Positions 9,707 to 19,437 of a DNA stretch of 64,000 bases are shown one piece after another. The notes below the pieces were generated by a model. The model had not been told where the DNA came from. It worked only from the letters and a program-made list of their open reading frames with translations, and ran no database searches. Both the position numbers and the translations under genes were made by a program. The stretch's first letter is position 1. Every line of letters begins with the position of its first letter. The stretch is from CAVYVZ01 sp963772065 (GTDB lineage Bacteria > Acidobacteriota > Vicinamibacteria > Vicinamibacterales > UBA2999): NCBI GenBank assembly GCA_963772065.1, contig CAVYVZ010000007.1, forward strand, positions 248,001-312,000, read 5' to 3'.

Positions 9707-12700
9707 TCAGGGCTGCGACGTCGTGGTCGGCCGCACGACTGGCCACGGCACCGTGATCGGAAGAATCTTCAGTCGTGTGATCTGATCGTTCAGCTGCTTC
9801 AGCTCCGTCACGAGCACTCGATCGACCTCGGCCGACAGCTTCTCGACCTCCACCTGCGCCGCGGCAAGCCTGGCCGACTGCACGGTTGTGGGCCCGTGCA
9901 GCGTTCCCTGTTGCACGCCGGTACCGTCGATCTCGTTGACGAGCGTGTTGACCCGCGACCGCAGTCCACTGCCGCCGCCACCTTCCTCGTCGCCGCCTCC
10001 GCCACCGCCGATGCGACGTTGGACCTCCTCGATGGATGCCGCGAAGCGCGTCGCGGCATCCACGGTCCGTGCGGTCGCGCGCGCGGTCGTGAGCTGTTCC
10101 TGCACCGACGTCAGCTGCGTGCGCCCTTCTCCCAGTGCCACGCCTGCGGCCTGGAGCCTTCCCTGAAGAACGCCTGCGTCCGTCAGGAAGCGGAATCGCG
10201 ACGCGCGCTCCTCGTCGGTCAGCGGAAACTCCGAGTCCCAGTCGACGCGCAGGGGCGCGGAGAGGCGATCTCCGGCCGCGGACAGGTGCACTCGATACGC
10301 GCCCGGCAGGACGAAGGGTCCGCGTGCATTCGGCACGTCGGGCCGGGTTGCGCGCAGGTCCCACACGGCGCGGTTCAGCCCCGCCTCTCCCGGCACGTCG
10401 AGCTCGCGCACGAGCACGCCTTTCTCGTCGCGTACGGCCAGCTTCATCCCCTGCCGTGCGGCCTTCATGTAGTAGTGCACGATCGCGCCCCGAGGAGGAT
10501 TCGGACCGATGAACTGCCGTTGCGCGCCGTAGCTCTCGTGCTTCCAGAGCTGCATCACCGTGGCCGATCGCGGGAGGAACAACTGAAAGTCCAGCGTCCA
10601 GGTCTCGGCCGTGACGGCGCCGAGCCACGAGATGTCGTCCAGCACGTACAGCGAGCGGCCGTGCGTGGCGACGATCAGGTCGCCGTCGCGCGGGTGAATC
10701 ACGAGGTCGTCCACCGGGACGGTCGGGAACGCGCCGGTGAACGGCGCCCAGCGGCGACCGCCGTCGACGCTGACAAACAGTCCCGTCTCGGTACCGACGA
10801 ACAGCACCTGTGGGTTCGCGGGATGCTCGCGAACGACGTTGATCCATCCGCGCGGCGGCAGCCCGGCCGCGATGCTCGTCCACGTCTGTCCAAAGTCGCG
10901 CGTGACGTACAGGTACGGCGCGAAGTCGTCGTACTCATGACGATCGACGGCCAGGTACGCCGTGCCCGCGTTGACGTGTGACGGCTCGACGCGACTGATG
11001 CGGCCGCGGGTCTTCAGCGTCGGCACGTGGTCCTGCAGAAGCGTCCAGGTCGCCGCGGCGTCCCGCGACACCGCCACGCTGCCATCGTCGGTGCCGGCCC
11101 ACAGCAGTCCGGGTGTCACGCGCGACTCGGCGAGCGTGGTGATCGTTCCCCACGCCGCTACGCCATCGTGCCGAGCGAGCATCTCGGCAGAGGGCAGCAC
11201 GCCCATGATGGACTGCGTGTCACGGTCTTCCGCGCGTGTGAGATCGTTGCTGGCGGTCCACGTGTCGCCGCGATCGCGCGAAGTGAACACCCGGTTCCCC
11301 CCGAGATACACGCGTTTCGAATCGTGCGGTGAGATGACGATCGGCGCGGTCCAGTTGAAGCGGTAGGGCGGCTGCCCCGCGGGCGGGTGCGGCTTGATGG
11401 ATCGGCGATCGCCCGTCGTGCGATGGAAGCGGACGATGTTTCCATCTTGCGACTCGGTGTAGACGATATCGGGATCGGACGGGTCGACCTGCGCGTACAT
11501 CCCGTCGCCGAAGTTGATCTGGAACCAGTCGCCGTTCGTGATGCCGATCTGATGCCGCGTCGCGCTCGGGCCTCCCCACGAATGGGTGTCCTGAAGTCCG
11601 CCGTAGATGTTGTACGGCTTCGCCATGTCGACGCCGATGCCGTAGAACTGCGCGAGCGGAATGTTGGCGACCTTGTCCCACGTCACGCTCGCGTCGAAGG
11701 AGAAGTAGAGCCCGCCGTCATTGCCGAGAATCAAGTGCTTCGAGTTCGCCGGGTTGATCCAGAGCGCATGGTGATCGCCGTGGACGCCGACGTCGTAGGT
11801 CGGACTCATGCCCTGATTCGCTCCGGGGCGGCCGGTCGTCGGATCCACGAACGTCTTCCCGCCATCGTCGGAGACGAACATCGAGGCACCGAGCACGTAG
11901 ATGCGCCGATCGTCCTGCGGGTCGATGTGGATTTTGCTGTAGTACATCGGCCGAGGGTTCAGCGAATTGATCTTGCGCCACGTCGCGCCGGCGTCGTCCG
12001 AGCGGAAGATGCCGCCGTTCTCGCGGTGTTCGACTGTCGCATACAGCACCTGCGGATTCCTGCGCCAGACGGCCAGGCCGATGCGACCGAGGATGCCTTG
12101 CGGCAGCCCGCCGGCCAGCTTCGTCCAGGTGCGGCCGCCGTCCGTGCTCTTGTGAATGCCTCCGCCGGGACCGCCCCCGTTGAAGCCCCATGGCGCGCGG
12201 CGGCGCTGATAGGCCGCGGCATAGAGCACCTCGCGGTTCTGCGCATCAATCGCCATGTCGACGACGCCCGTGTCTTCGTTGATGAAGAGAACGTTCGTCC
12301 ACGTGCGACCGCCGTCGATCGTCTTGAAGACGCCGCGTTCCTTGTTCGGCCCCCACAAATGACCGAGCGCCGCCACGTACACGATGTCGGGATCGGATGG
12401 ATCGACGATGACGCGGCCGATGTGATGGGAATCGCGCAGGCCGGCGTGCGTCCAGCTGCGGCCGCCGTCGCTCGACCGGTAGACGCCGTCGCCGAACGTG
12501 GAGCTCTGACGATTGTTCGGCTCGCCCGTTCCGACCCACACGATGTCGGGGTTCGACGGCGCAAGCGCGATGTCGCCGATCGATGAGACGCTCTGTCGAT
12601 CGAACAGCGGCGTCCACGTCGTGCCCGCGTTGATGCTCTTCCACAAACCGCCCGACGCCGCGCCGACGTAGATCACGGACGGATTGCGTTCGTCCACCGC

Positions 12701-12853
12701 CACATCGTCGATCCGCCCCCCCATCACGGCGGGACCGATCGCGCGCCATGGAAGCCGGCTCAGAAAGCCGTCGTCGAGCTGCTGTGCGTCGACGCGATAC
12801 GCGAAGGCGAGAACAACGAGCCACAACGTTGCCGATCGTGCGGTGCGGAGCAT
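9707..12853 (-). CDS. Secreted VPS10/sortilin-like multi-BNR beta-propeller protein 1
   Basis: 1048 residues: signal peptide to about VDAQ (residue 24), then repeated Asp-box units (DGGRSWTHAG, DGGRTWTNVL, DGGRTWTKLA, DDAGATWRKI, RDRGDTWTAS, DAAATWTLLQ) that build two beta-propellers as in VPS10-domain exo-alpha-sialidase-like proteins. The C-terminal part (about 770-1048) has a beta-sandwich followed by helices, including a glycine-rich GGGGGDEEGGGGSG linker. Such proteins are often annotated as glycosyl hydrolases, but I see no catalytic set and would call it a binding or scaffold protein. It is divergently transcribed from a paralogue with the same order of repeats. Confidence 0.85.
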   Translation of the reverse strand: MLRTARSATLWLVVLAFAYRVDAQQLDDGFLSRLPWRAIGPAVMGGRIDDVAVDERNPSVIYVGAASGGLWKSINAGTTWTPLFDRQSVSSIGDIALAPSNPDIVWVGTGEPNNRQSSTFGDGVYRSSDGGRSWTHAGLRDSHHIGRVIVDPSDPDIVYVAALGHLWGPNKERGVFKTIDGGRTWTNVLFINEDTGVVDMAIDAQNREVLYAAAYQRRRAPWGFNGGGPGGGIHKSTDGGRTWTKLAGGLPQGILGRIGLAVWRRNPQVLYATVEHRENGGIFRSDDAGATWRKINSLNPRPMYYSKIHIDPQDDRRIYVLGASMFVSDDGGKTFVDPTTGRPGANQGMSPTYDVGVHGDHHALWINPANSKHLILGNDGGLYFSFDASVTWDKVANIPLAQFYGIGVDMAKPYNIYGGLQDTHSWGGPSATRHQIGITNGDWFQINFGDGMYAQVDPSDPDIVYTESQDGNIVRFHRTTGDRRSIKPHPPAGQPPYRFNWTAPIVISPHDSKRVYLGGNRVFTSRDRGDTWTASNDLTRAEDRDTQSIMGVLPSAEMLARHDGVAAWGTITTLAESRVTPGLLWAGTDDGSVAVSRDAAATWTLLQDHVPTLKTRGRISRVEPSHVNAGTAYLAVDRHEYDDFAPYLYVTRDFGQTWTSIAAGLPPRGWINVVREHPANPQVLFVGTETGLFVSVDGGRRWAPFTGAFPTVPVDDLVIHPRDGDLIVATHGRSLYVLDDISWLGAVTAETWTLDFQLFLPRSATVMQLWKHESYGAQRQFIGPNPPRGAIVHYYMKAARQGMKLAVRDEKGVLVRELDVPGEAGLNRAVWDLRATRPDVPNARGPFVLPGAYRVHLSAAGDRLSAPLRVDWDSEFPLTDEERASRFRFLTDAGVLQGRLQAAGVALGEGRTQLTSVQEQLTTARATARTVDAATRFAASIEEVQRRIGGGGGGDEEGGGGSGLRSRVNTLVNEIDGTGVQQGTLHGPTTVQSARLAAAQVEVEKLSAEVDRVLVTELKQLNDQITRLKILPITVPWPVVRPTTTSQP

Positions 12854-12887
12854 GGCACCTCGTTTCGCGCGGGATTCTACACGACGA

Positions 12888-12917
12888 TTGACTCAGGTAT
12901 TCGGCGGGGGCTAGTGT
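12888..12917 (+). promoter_or_regulatory. Putative sigma-70 promoter of the rightward VPS10-like gene
   Basis: TTGACT at 12888-12893 and TAGTGT at 12912-12917 with an 18-base spacer, 27 bases before the ATG. It lies in the 90-base divergent region, which also holds a minus-strand TAGAAT (12874-12879) suited to the leftward paralogue. The -10 boxes are only partial matches. Confidence 0.45.
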
Positions 12918-12943
12918 GAGCGCTCCGCTCAGGAGGTCCGCCC

Positions 12944-15900
12944 ATGCTCCGCCGTCTCGCCGTGCTGACCGGGCTCTTGTTCGTCGCGTTTGAGGTCATC
13001 TCCCACAGCCAGGTAGCGCGCATCTCACCCGAGACTTACGGCGCGCTGCGTTGGCGCTACATCGGCCCCGAGGGAAATCGTTTCAGCGCCATCGCCGGCA
13101 TCCCGGGCGACCCGCTGGTTGTCTATGCCGGATCCGCCTCGGGCGGCATCTTCAAGACAACCGACGGCGGCATCAACTGGGAGCCCATCTTCGACGAGCA
13201 AGCCGTCCATTCGATCGGTGACATCGCCGTCGCGCCCTCGGATCCAAGCATCGTGTGGGCGGGAACCGGCGAGTCGTGCATCCGCAGCCACATCTCCGTG
13301 GGCGAGGGCATCTTCAAGTCCACCGACGCCGGCCGCTCGTGGACGCGGATGGGCCTCGAGAAGACCGGCCGCATCGGCAAGGTCATCGTGCATCCGCAAG
13401 ACCCTGACCGCGTGCTGGCATGCGCTCTCGGCCACGCGTACGGACCGCAGCAGGAGCGCGGGGTGTTCCGCACGACGGACGGCGGCAAAACCTGGGAGCG
13501 TACGCTCTTCGCGGACGAGAACACCGGCTGCTCGGACCTCGAGGTGGATCCGCGCAATCCTCGAAAGGTCTTCGCCGGCATGTGGACGCTCGACATCAAG
13601 ACGTGGGTACGTGAAAGCGGCGGACCCGGCAGCGGTCTGTACGAATCGAACGACGCCGGCATCACGTGGCAGAAGCTGACCGGCCGCGGTCTGCCGACGA
13701 AGACCGTCGGCAAGACGATGGTCGCGATCGCCCCCTCGAATCCCGAGCGCGTGTACGCGCTCTTCGAGACGGGGGACGGCGTGCCATGGAAGGGCCAGGC
13801 GACCGAGACCGGTCAGCTCTGGCGGTCGGATGACGGCGGTCGGCAGTGGCAGCGGATCAGCAGCGATAGAAACTGGATGGGCCGAGCGCACTACTACTCC
13901 CACATGGAAGTCGCACCAGACAACGAGAATGAGACGTACGCCTTCAACGCTGCGTGGAACATCTCGCGCGACGGCGGCCGGACGCTCGATCAGGTAACGG
14001 GCCACGAGGCGCCGGGCGGCGACCATCACGACATGTGGATCGATCCGCGCGATCCGAGCCGGATGCTGGTGGCCCACGATCAGGGGCTATCGATCTCGAC
14101 GAACCGCGGGCGCAGCTGGGTACGGGTGCGGCTCGCGAACGCGCAGATGTATCACGTGACAGTCGACAGCCAGGTGCCCTACTACGTGTACGGCAACAAG
14201 CAGGATGGTCCGTCCTACCGCGGCCCGAGCAACAGCAAGTCAGGTGGATTCGGCGCCGGTGCAGGTCGCATTCCGCGCTCCGCGTGGCACGGCGTGCTCG
14301 GCGGCGAAAGCGGCTGGGCGACCCCGGACCCGGGCGATCCGAACATCATCTGGTCGAGCGCGTCGGGCGCGGGCAGCGTGGGAGGCATCGTCGTCAGGTA
14401 CGAGCTGGACAAGCGGCAGGGACGCAACGTCGAGGTCTGGCCCGATCAGACCAATGGCGTGCCTGCCGATCTGAAGTACCGATTCAACTGGACGACGCCG
14501 CTGACGATCTCGCCGCACGATCGCAACACGATCTACGTCGGCAGCCAGCACGTGCATCGGACGACGAACGGCGGCCAGAGCTGGGACCTCATCAGTCCCG
14601 ACCTGTCGACCAACGACAAATCGCGGCAGCAGTTCTCGGGCGGGCTGACCGGCGACAACATCGGCGTCGAGTACGCGTTCGCCGTGATGGCGATTGCGGA
14701 GTCGCCGCGCGAAAAAGGAATGATTTGGGCGGGCACCAACGACGGCCAGGTGCAGCTCACGCGAGATGCCGGCAAGACGTGGGTCAACGTCACGAAGAAC
14801 ATCCCCAGCCTGCCGCCGTGGGGGACCGTCGGCAATATCGAGCCGTCCCGCCACGACGCGGGAACGGCCTACCTCACGGTGGATCTGCATCAGGTGAACA
14901 ATCGCGACCCGTTCGTCTACCGGACGACCGACTACGGAAAGAGCTGGACGGCGATCACCAACGGCATCCCCCGGTCGATGCTCAGCTACGCGCACTGCAT
15001 CCGCGAAGATCCCGTACGAAGGGGCTGCTGTACCTCGGGACCGAAAACGCGCTGTATGTGTCCTTCGACGACGGCGGGAACTGGCAGCCGCTGCAGTCGG
15101 GACTGCCGGCCGCGCCCGTGTACTGGCTCACGTTCGCCGAGCACATGAACGATCTGGTGATCGCGACGTACGGGCGAGGGTTCTGGGTGCTCGACGACCT
15201 CTCGCCGCTCCAGCAGCTCACCCCGCAAGTGGTGGCGTCGGAGGCCCACCTCTTCGCGCCGAAGCCCGCCTACCGCTTCCGCGAGGTGACGAACAACTAC
15301 TCGATGCCGAACGATGCGACGAGCGGATTCGATCCGCCGTACGGCGCGGGCATCGACTTCTACCTGCGCGACGCGGCCAACGTGACCGTGACGATCCACG
15401 ATGAAGCGGGCCAGCAGGTGCGGGCGCTGCGGGTGACCGGCCGCGCGGGCGTGAACCGGGTGATGTGGGACCTGCGGCACGAGCCGACGAAAGAGGTGCA
15501 GCTGCGCACGAAGCCGACCTACGTGAACGATTTCGCCATGCCGGCGAGCGGGTCGCGTTCCGGCGGCCAGCGCCTCTCGATTCTCGCCGCGCCCGGCACC
15601 TACACCGTGAAGCTCTCGGCGGCCGGCCGCGAGCTCACGCAGAAGATTGTCGTGCGAAAGGATCCAGGCTCAGGAGGCAGCGAGGCGGAGCTGACCGAGC
15701 AGACGAAGACACTGTTCCAGCTGCGCACGACGATCGAGCAGGCCGCCGACGTGATCAATCAGGCGGAGCTCGTGCGGAACCAGCTGCAGGAGCTGCCGAA
15801 GCTTGCCGGCGACGCCGACATTGCGCAGGTTGCGGCGTCGATCGAGCAGAAGTTCACGGACCTCGAGATGAAGCTCGTCGAGCTCCGCGCGACGGGCCGG

Positions 15901-16161
15901 GGACAGGACGCGGTGCGCTTCGGGGCAAAGCTCTATTCGAAGCTCACGTACCTCGCGAACGGCCTGATGAGCAACGACTACCGGCCCACGGCGCAGCAGC
16001 TCGAGGTGCAGAAGCTCCACGAGCAGCAGGTGAAGGAGCTTCAGGATCGGCTGAACACCCTGCTCAACACCGACGTCGCCATGTTCAACGAGAAGCTCCG
16101 CGCGCGGAAGCTCTCCACGATCATGGTTCAACCGACGCGACGCGGGACGTCTGAGCAGTAG
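12944..16161 (+). CDS. Secreted VPS10/sortilin-like multi-BNR beta-propeller protein 2 (one frameshift)
   Basis: About 1072 residues; paralogue of the leftward neighbour. Signal peptide to about HSQ (residue 23). Asp-box repeats include TDGGINWEPI, TDAGRSWTRM, TDGGKTWERT, NDAGITWQKL, NRGRSWVRV, TNGGQSWDLI, RDAGKTWVNV, DDGGNWQPLQ. A C-terminal beta-sandwich plus coiled helices runs from about 760 (TEQTKTLFQLRTTIEQAAD...). One base is missing near 15018: DPV before and KGLLYLGTENALYVS after are both intact. ATG 12944 has a perfect AGGAGGT at 12931-12937. Function is inferred as extracellular binding or scaffolding; no catalytic residues assigned. Confidence 0.85.
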
Positions 16162-16164
16162 GAG

Positions 16165-16192
16165 CGACTACGGACTGCGGACTACGGTAACC
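16165..16192. repeat. Heptamer array J (GACTACG)
   Basis: Three 7-base words GACTACG, GACTGCG, GACTACG run at exact period 7 over 16166-16186. They lie between the stop of the VPS10-like gene (TAG 16159-16161) and the last codons and stop of the convergent RES gene (TAG at 16170-16168). No inverted arm is visible. Confidence 0.6.
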
Positions 16193-16836
16193 GTCGGCTC
16201 CCCGCGCCCCTGCCACACGTACTCGTAGTGTGCGGCCACGCGAACGTTGAGAACGAGCTTCGGCCGGAAACAGGCGAGGCATTCGCCGCCTTCGTGGCGG
16301 ACGCTTCGATAGACGATGCCGTTGCCGCCGTGCTGGAGTAGACGCGCGCCGAAGCGCTGAGACTCGGCGTACGAATCCGGGTCGTAGAGCGGCGCGTATT
16401 CCCGGCGAGAACCACGGATGTCGTGAAACGTGGCGCGAAAGTCCGCGTGGTACAGGCGCATCTGCATCCGCGTCTCGAGCGCGCCCACCTCCGCGATCTC
16501 GAGCGTGCGCTGATAGGTCGACTCCGCGACCGCCGTCGCGAGCGTCCGCGCCGCGTACCACGCCCCGCGCTCGGCGCCCGAGAAGCGCGAGCCGCCGGGA
16601 CGCGGATGGCAGAAGGCGGCCATGACGACCGTCGCATGCGGACGTCCCACGAGCCACTCGCCGCGCGGCACGACGTGGAGGATGCCGAGCTCGTTGCTCA
16701 CGCGGTCGTTGGTCCACGCCTCGAGCTCGAGGAGCGCCTCGAGGTCAGCGGCCGCCGCGATCCGGTCGAAGGCGCCGACGGTCGGAAAGCGGCTGGGAAT
16801 CAGGCGGCACGATTTCGTCCACCTGACTGCACTCAC
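16168..16836 (-). CDS. RES-domain toxin (NAD+-degrading family)
   Basis: A 222-residue RES-domain protein. Known members of this family (MbcT, ParT, RES) consume or phosphorolyse NAD+ or modify targets with ADP-ribose and are toxic unless bound by an Xre-type antitoxin. The three name-giving positions are visible: Arg in CRLIPSRF near the start, Glu in TAVAESTYQRT mid-protein, and Ser in VYRSVRHEGG near the end. I chose GTG 16836, which has GGAG 6 bases upstream. A longer frame to ATG 16905 would translate the heptamer array at 16845-16886 (repeated NPEPGTRN-like residues), which is unlikely. The antitoxin gene lies directly upstream. Confidence 0.85.
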   Translation of the reverse strand: MSAVRWTKSCRLIPSRFPTVGAFDRIAAAADLEALLELEAWTNDRVSNELGILHVVPRGEWLVGRPHATVVMAAFCHPRPGGSRFSGAERGAWYAARTLATAVAESTYQRTLEIAEVGALETRMQMRLYHADFRATFHDIRGSRREYAPLYDPDSYAESQRFGARLLQHGGNGIVYRSVRHEGGECLACFRPKLVLNVRVAAHYEYVWQGRGEPTVTVVRSP

Positions 16837-16844
16837 CGATGGCT

Positions 16845-16886
16845 CCACGTTCCGGGTTCCAGGTTCCGGGTTCTTGTTCTGGAACG
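16845..16886. repeat. Heptamer array B (GGTTCCG) between antitoxin and toxin genes
   Basis: GGTTCCG/GGTTCCA words at period 7 cover 16849-16873, with a short inverted TTCTGGAAC near 16877-16885. On the coding strand the array begins right after the antitoxin stop (TGA 16891-16889) and ends before the toxin ribosome-binding site. Confidence 0.65.
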
Positions 16887-16888
16887 GC

Positions 16889-17329
16889 TCAGCCCCTTCG
16901 GGCATCGAGCAGGCGCCGCAGTTGGAAGAGGCCGTCGATGCCCGCGTCGGCGAGGAACGCGATCGGCGCCCTGCCGGCGAACAGCGGGTTGACGTTGGGC
17001 ATGCGGATCCACCGGTCGGCGAATGCCTGCTCGGGATAGAGGATCTGCAGCGATTTGTAGATGCCCAGCACGAGCGAGATGCGCGTCAGCGTGTCGAAGG
17101 ACAGCGGTCCCGCGTCGCCGCTCTTGTACTTGTGGAAGGTGGACGAGGGCGGCCAGCCGAGGAGCGCGCGCTGCTCGGCGACCGTGAGCTGCCACGCGCG
17201 CGCGATGTTGAAGAACGCTCTCAGCGCCGGCGCCGACAGCCGGCGGCGCACCTCGGGGTCCTGGCGGTCGGCCGCGGGAAGCGGCATCCAGGAGACGTCC
17301 GGCGCGCGGGGCGCGCGCGCTCTCTGCAT
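16889..17329 (-). CDS. Xre/MbcA-type antitoxin of the RES toxin
   Basis: A 146-residue antitoxin. The middle (about 25-90; RRLSAPALRAFFNIARAWQLTVAEQ...LGWPPSSTFHKYKSG) is the Xre-like DNA-binding part of the MbcA/ParS family. The C-terminal part (LSFDTLTRISLVLGIYKSL...NVNPLFAGRAPIAFLADAGIDGLFQLRRLLDA) is the toxin-binding MbcA/ParS domain with its typical 'plus NPxFxGxxPhxhL' pattern. It lies upstream of the toxin, as is usual for RES-Xre modules. Its start sits beside an inverted repeat at 17328-17351, likely its own operator. It begins 38 bases after the citrate synthase stop, in the same direction. Confidence 0.85.
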   Translation of the reverse strand: MQRARAPRAPDVSWMPLPAADRQDPEVRRRLSAPALRAFFNIARAWQLTVAEQRALLGWPPSSTFHKYKSGDAGPLSFDTLTRISLVLGIYKSLQILYPEQAFADRWIRMPNVNPLFAGRAPIAFLADAGIDGLFQLRRLLDARRG

Positions 17330-17351
17330 ATGGAGAGCCTACTCCAAATAT
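17328..17351 (-). promoter_or_regulatory. Probable autoregulatory operator of the RES-Xre module
   Basis: ATATGGAG (17328-17335), a 6-base spacer, then CTCCAAATAT (17342-17351) form an inverted repeat covering and preceding the antitoxin start codon. This is the position expected for antitoxin autorepression. Binding is inferred, not shown. Confidence 0.5.
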
Positions 17352-17367
17352 GGATTCGACGCAAAAC

Positions 17368-18507
17368 CTAGCGCCGATCGAGCGGCACGAACCGCTGCGG
17401 GTACGCGGGACCCGTGTAGTCGGCGCGCGGCCGGATCAGACGGTTGTTCGCGTACTGCTCGAGGACGTGCGCCGTCCAGCCGGACATGCGGCTGACGGCA
17501 AAGATCGGCGTGTAGAGATCGATGGGAATGCCGAGCGCGTAGTAGGTGGAGGCCGAGTAGAAATCGACGTTCGGGTTGAGCTTCTTCTCGCCCTTCACGA
17601 GCGCCTCGATCCGCTGCGAGATGTCGAACCACGCGGTGCCGCCGGCCCGCTTCCCGAGCTCGCGCGACATCTGCCGCAGGTGTGTCGCGCGCGGGTCCTC
17701 GGTGCGGTATACGCGGTGTCCGAACCCGGGGATCTTCTCCTTCTTCGCCAGCTTGCCGCGGATCACCTGATCGACGCGGTCGCCGGTCGCCTGTTCGCCG
17801 AGCTCGAGGAGCAGCCGCATCACGTCGGCGTTCGCGCCGCCATGCAGCGGCCCTTTCAACGTGCCGATCGCCGCCACGATGGCGGAGTACATGTCGGTGA
17901 GCGTGGCTGCGGCCACGCGCGCCGCGAACGTCGAGGCGTTCAGCTCGTGATCGGCATGGAGCACCAGGGCGACATCGAACGCGCGCTCGGCGGTCGGGTT
18001 CGGCCGCTCGCCGGTGAGCATGTACAGGAAGTTCGCGGCGTGCCCGAGCACCGCGTCGGGCGCCACCGGTCCGGCGCCCGCCTGGAGCCGGCCCCACGTC
18101 GCCACCAGCGTCGCAACGCGTGCCGTGAGGCGAACGGCCTTTCGATACTGCGCCTGCGGCGACGGATCGTTGGCCTCTGGATCGTAATGCCCGAGCGCCG
18201 ACGTCAGCGTCCGCAGCGCGTCCATGCCGTCGACGCTCGGCAGCGCGCGCATCAGGCGGAGGATCGGCTCGGGCAGCGGCCGCTCGGCCGCGAGCTGCGA
18301 CTGGAGATCGCCGAGCTCGGCCCGCGTCGGCAGGCGCCGACGCCACAGCAGAAAGCACACTTCCTCGAACGACGCGTGCTGCGCCAGATCGTGGATGTCG
18401 TGCCCACAGTAGGCGAGCACCCCTCGATCGCCGTCGAGATAACAGATCGCTGAGCTCGTGGCGGTGACGTCTTCGAGGCCGCCTTTGGGCTTTACGTCGG
18501 TGCTCAT
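17368..18507 (-). CDS. gltA: Citrate synthase
   Basis: 379-residue citrate synthase, compact Gram-positive/archaeal-length type, condensing acetyl-CoA and oxaloacetate in the TCA cycle. The catalytic triad positions are visible: His222 in PLHGGANADV, His264 in GFGHRVYR, Asp315 in VDFYSAS, plus the HADHELNAST segment at 184-193. Methylcitrate synthase activity is possible, since the two are hard to separate by sequence. No prp genes are nearby, so the TCA role is favoured. It is divergent from the hydrolase gene with only 36 bases between starts. Confidence 0.92.
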   Translation of the reverse strand: MSTDVKPKGGLEDVTATSSAICYLDGDRGVLAYCGHDIHDLAQHASFEEVCFLLWRRRLPTRAELGDLQSQLAAERPLPEPILRLMRALPSVDGMDALRTLTSALGHYDPEANDPSPQAQYRKAVRLTARVATLVATWGRLQAGAGPVAPDAVLGHAANFLYMLTGERPNPTAERAFDVALVLHADHELNASTFAARVAAATLTDMYSAIVAAIGTLKGPLHGGANADVMRLLLELGEQATGDRVDQVIRGKLAKKEKIPGFGHRVYRTEDPRATHLRQMSRELGKRAGGTAWFDISQRIEALVKGEKKLNPNVDFYSASTYYALGIPIDLYTPIFAVSRMSGWTAHVLEQYANNRLIRPRADYTGPAYPQRFVPLDRR

Positions 18508-18543
18508 ACCGTGATCTTATGCTGTCTGCCGCTGGAGGGTGTG

Positions 18544-19437
18544 ATGCTGCATGTGACCCCCCTGCTACTCATCCTGACCGCGAGTCCGGCGGTCCAGGCC
18601 ACCGACGTTACGGTCGAGCGCGGGGTTGTCTTCGGGATGTACTCGGGGCTTGCGCTGCTGATGGATGTTCACCGGCCGCAGACGCCGAACGGGATCGGGA
18701 TCGTCTATGTCCCCGGCAGCGGCTTCCACACGCCGCTCGGATACGATGCACAGCCGATCACGCGATTCACGGCGCCGTACCGTACCGGCGCTGACCCGAG
18801 CCGGCTACACCGTGTTCGTCGTCAACCATCGTGCGGCGCCGCGATTCAGATATCCGGCCGCCGTCGAGGACGTGCAGCGGGCCGTCCGATACGTGCGTCA
18901 TAACGCGGCGCGGTATGGGGTCGCGCCGGACCGGATCGGTGCGATCGGCTACTCGTCCGGCGGGACGCTCGCGAGCCTCCTCGGCGTGCTCGGCGGTGAG
19001 GGCACTCCGAGCGATACGGATCCCGTCCAGCGCGAGAGCGCGCGCGTCCAGTGCGTCGTCGCCGGCGGCGCGGCCTTCGACTTCACGAAGGTGCAGACAC
19101 TAGTCGGACTTCCGGTAATGGGCTCGTACCTCGGATCGACTATCGCTCTCGGCTATGGCGAGACGAGCCCTGGTACAAGACGTACCAGGAAGGTTCGCCG
19201 CAGTTCCATGTGAGCCGGGGCGACGCGCCGACGCTGCTCGTGCATGGCGACGCGGACGAGATTCTGCCGTTCGCGCAGGCCGAAGCCATGGAGCGCGCGC
19301 TGCGCGAGGCCGGTGTTCCCGTGAAGCTCCTGCGGATGCCCGGCGGCACGCATTTCAAGCCCCGCCCGCCGGGTGCGCCAGACGACGCTGCCGAGATTGC
19401 GCGGTGGTTCGATCAGTACTTGAAGGGCAAGAACTAA
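18544..19437 (+). CDS. Secreted alpha/beta-hydrolase (esterase/peptidase-like), two compensating frameshifts
   Basis: About 297 residues after correction. Signal peptide MLHVTPLLLILTASPAVQA, then an alpha/beta-hydrolase of the BD-FAE/acylaminoacyl-peptidase kind. The nucleophile elbow GYSSGG contains the Ser, HGDADEILPF carries the acid residue, and GTHFKPRP carries the His. The frame changes twice: an extra base near 18781 (after FTAPY, before PALTRAGYTVFVVNHRAAP) and a missing base near 19136 (after GSYLG, before DYRSRLWRDEPW). The two cancel, and every segment is well conserved, so a sequence error is likely. ATG 18544 has GGAGG at 18534-18538. The stop overlaps the convergent glycosyltransferase stop. 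Confidence 0.78.

Noticed and set aside
16837..16905. N-terminal extension of the RES toxin from ATG 16905
   Set aside because: It would translate heptamer array B; the RES family starts just before RLIPSRF, and GTG 16836 has a fitting ribosome-binding site.
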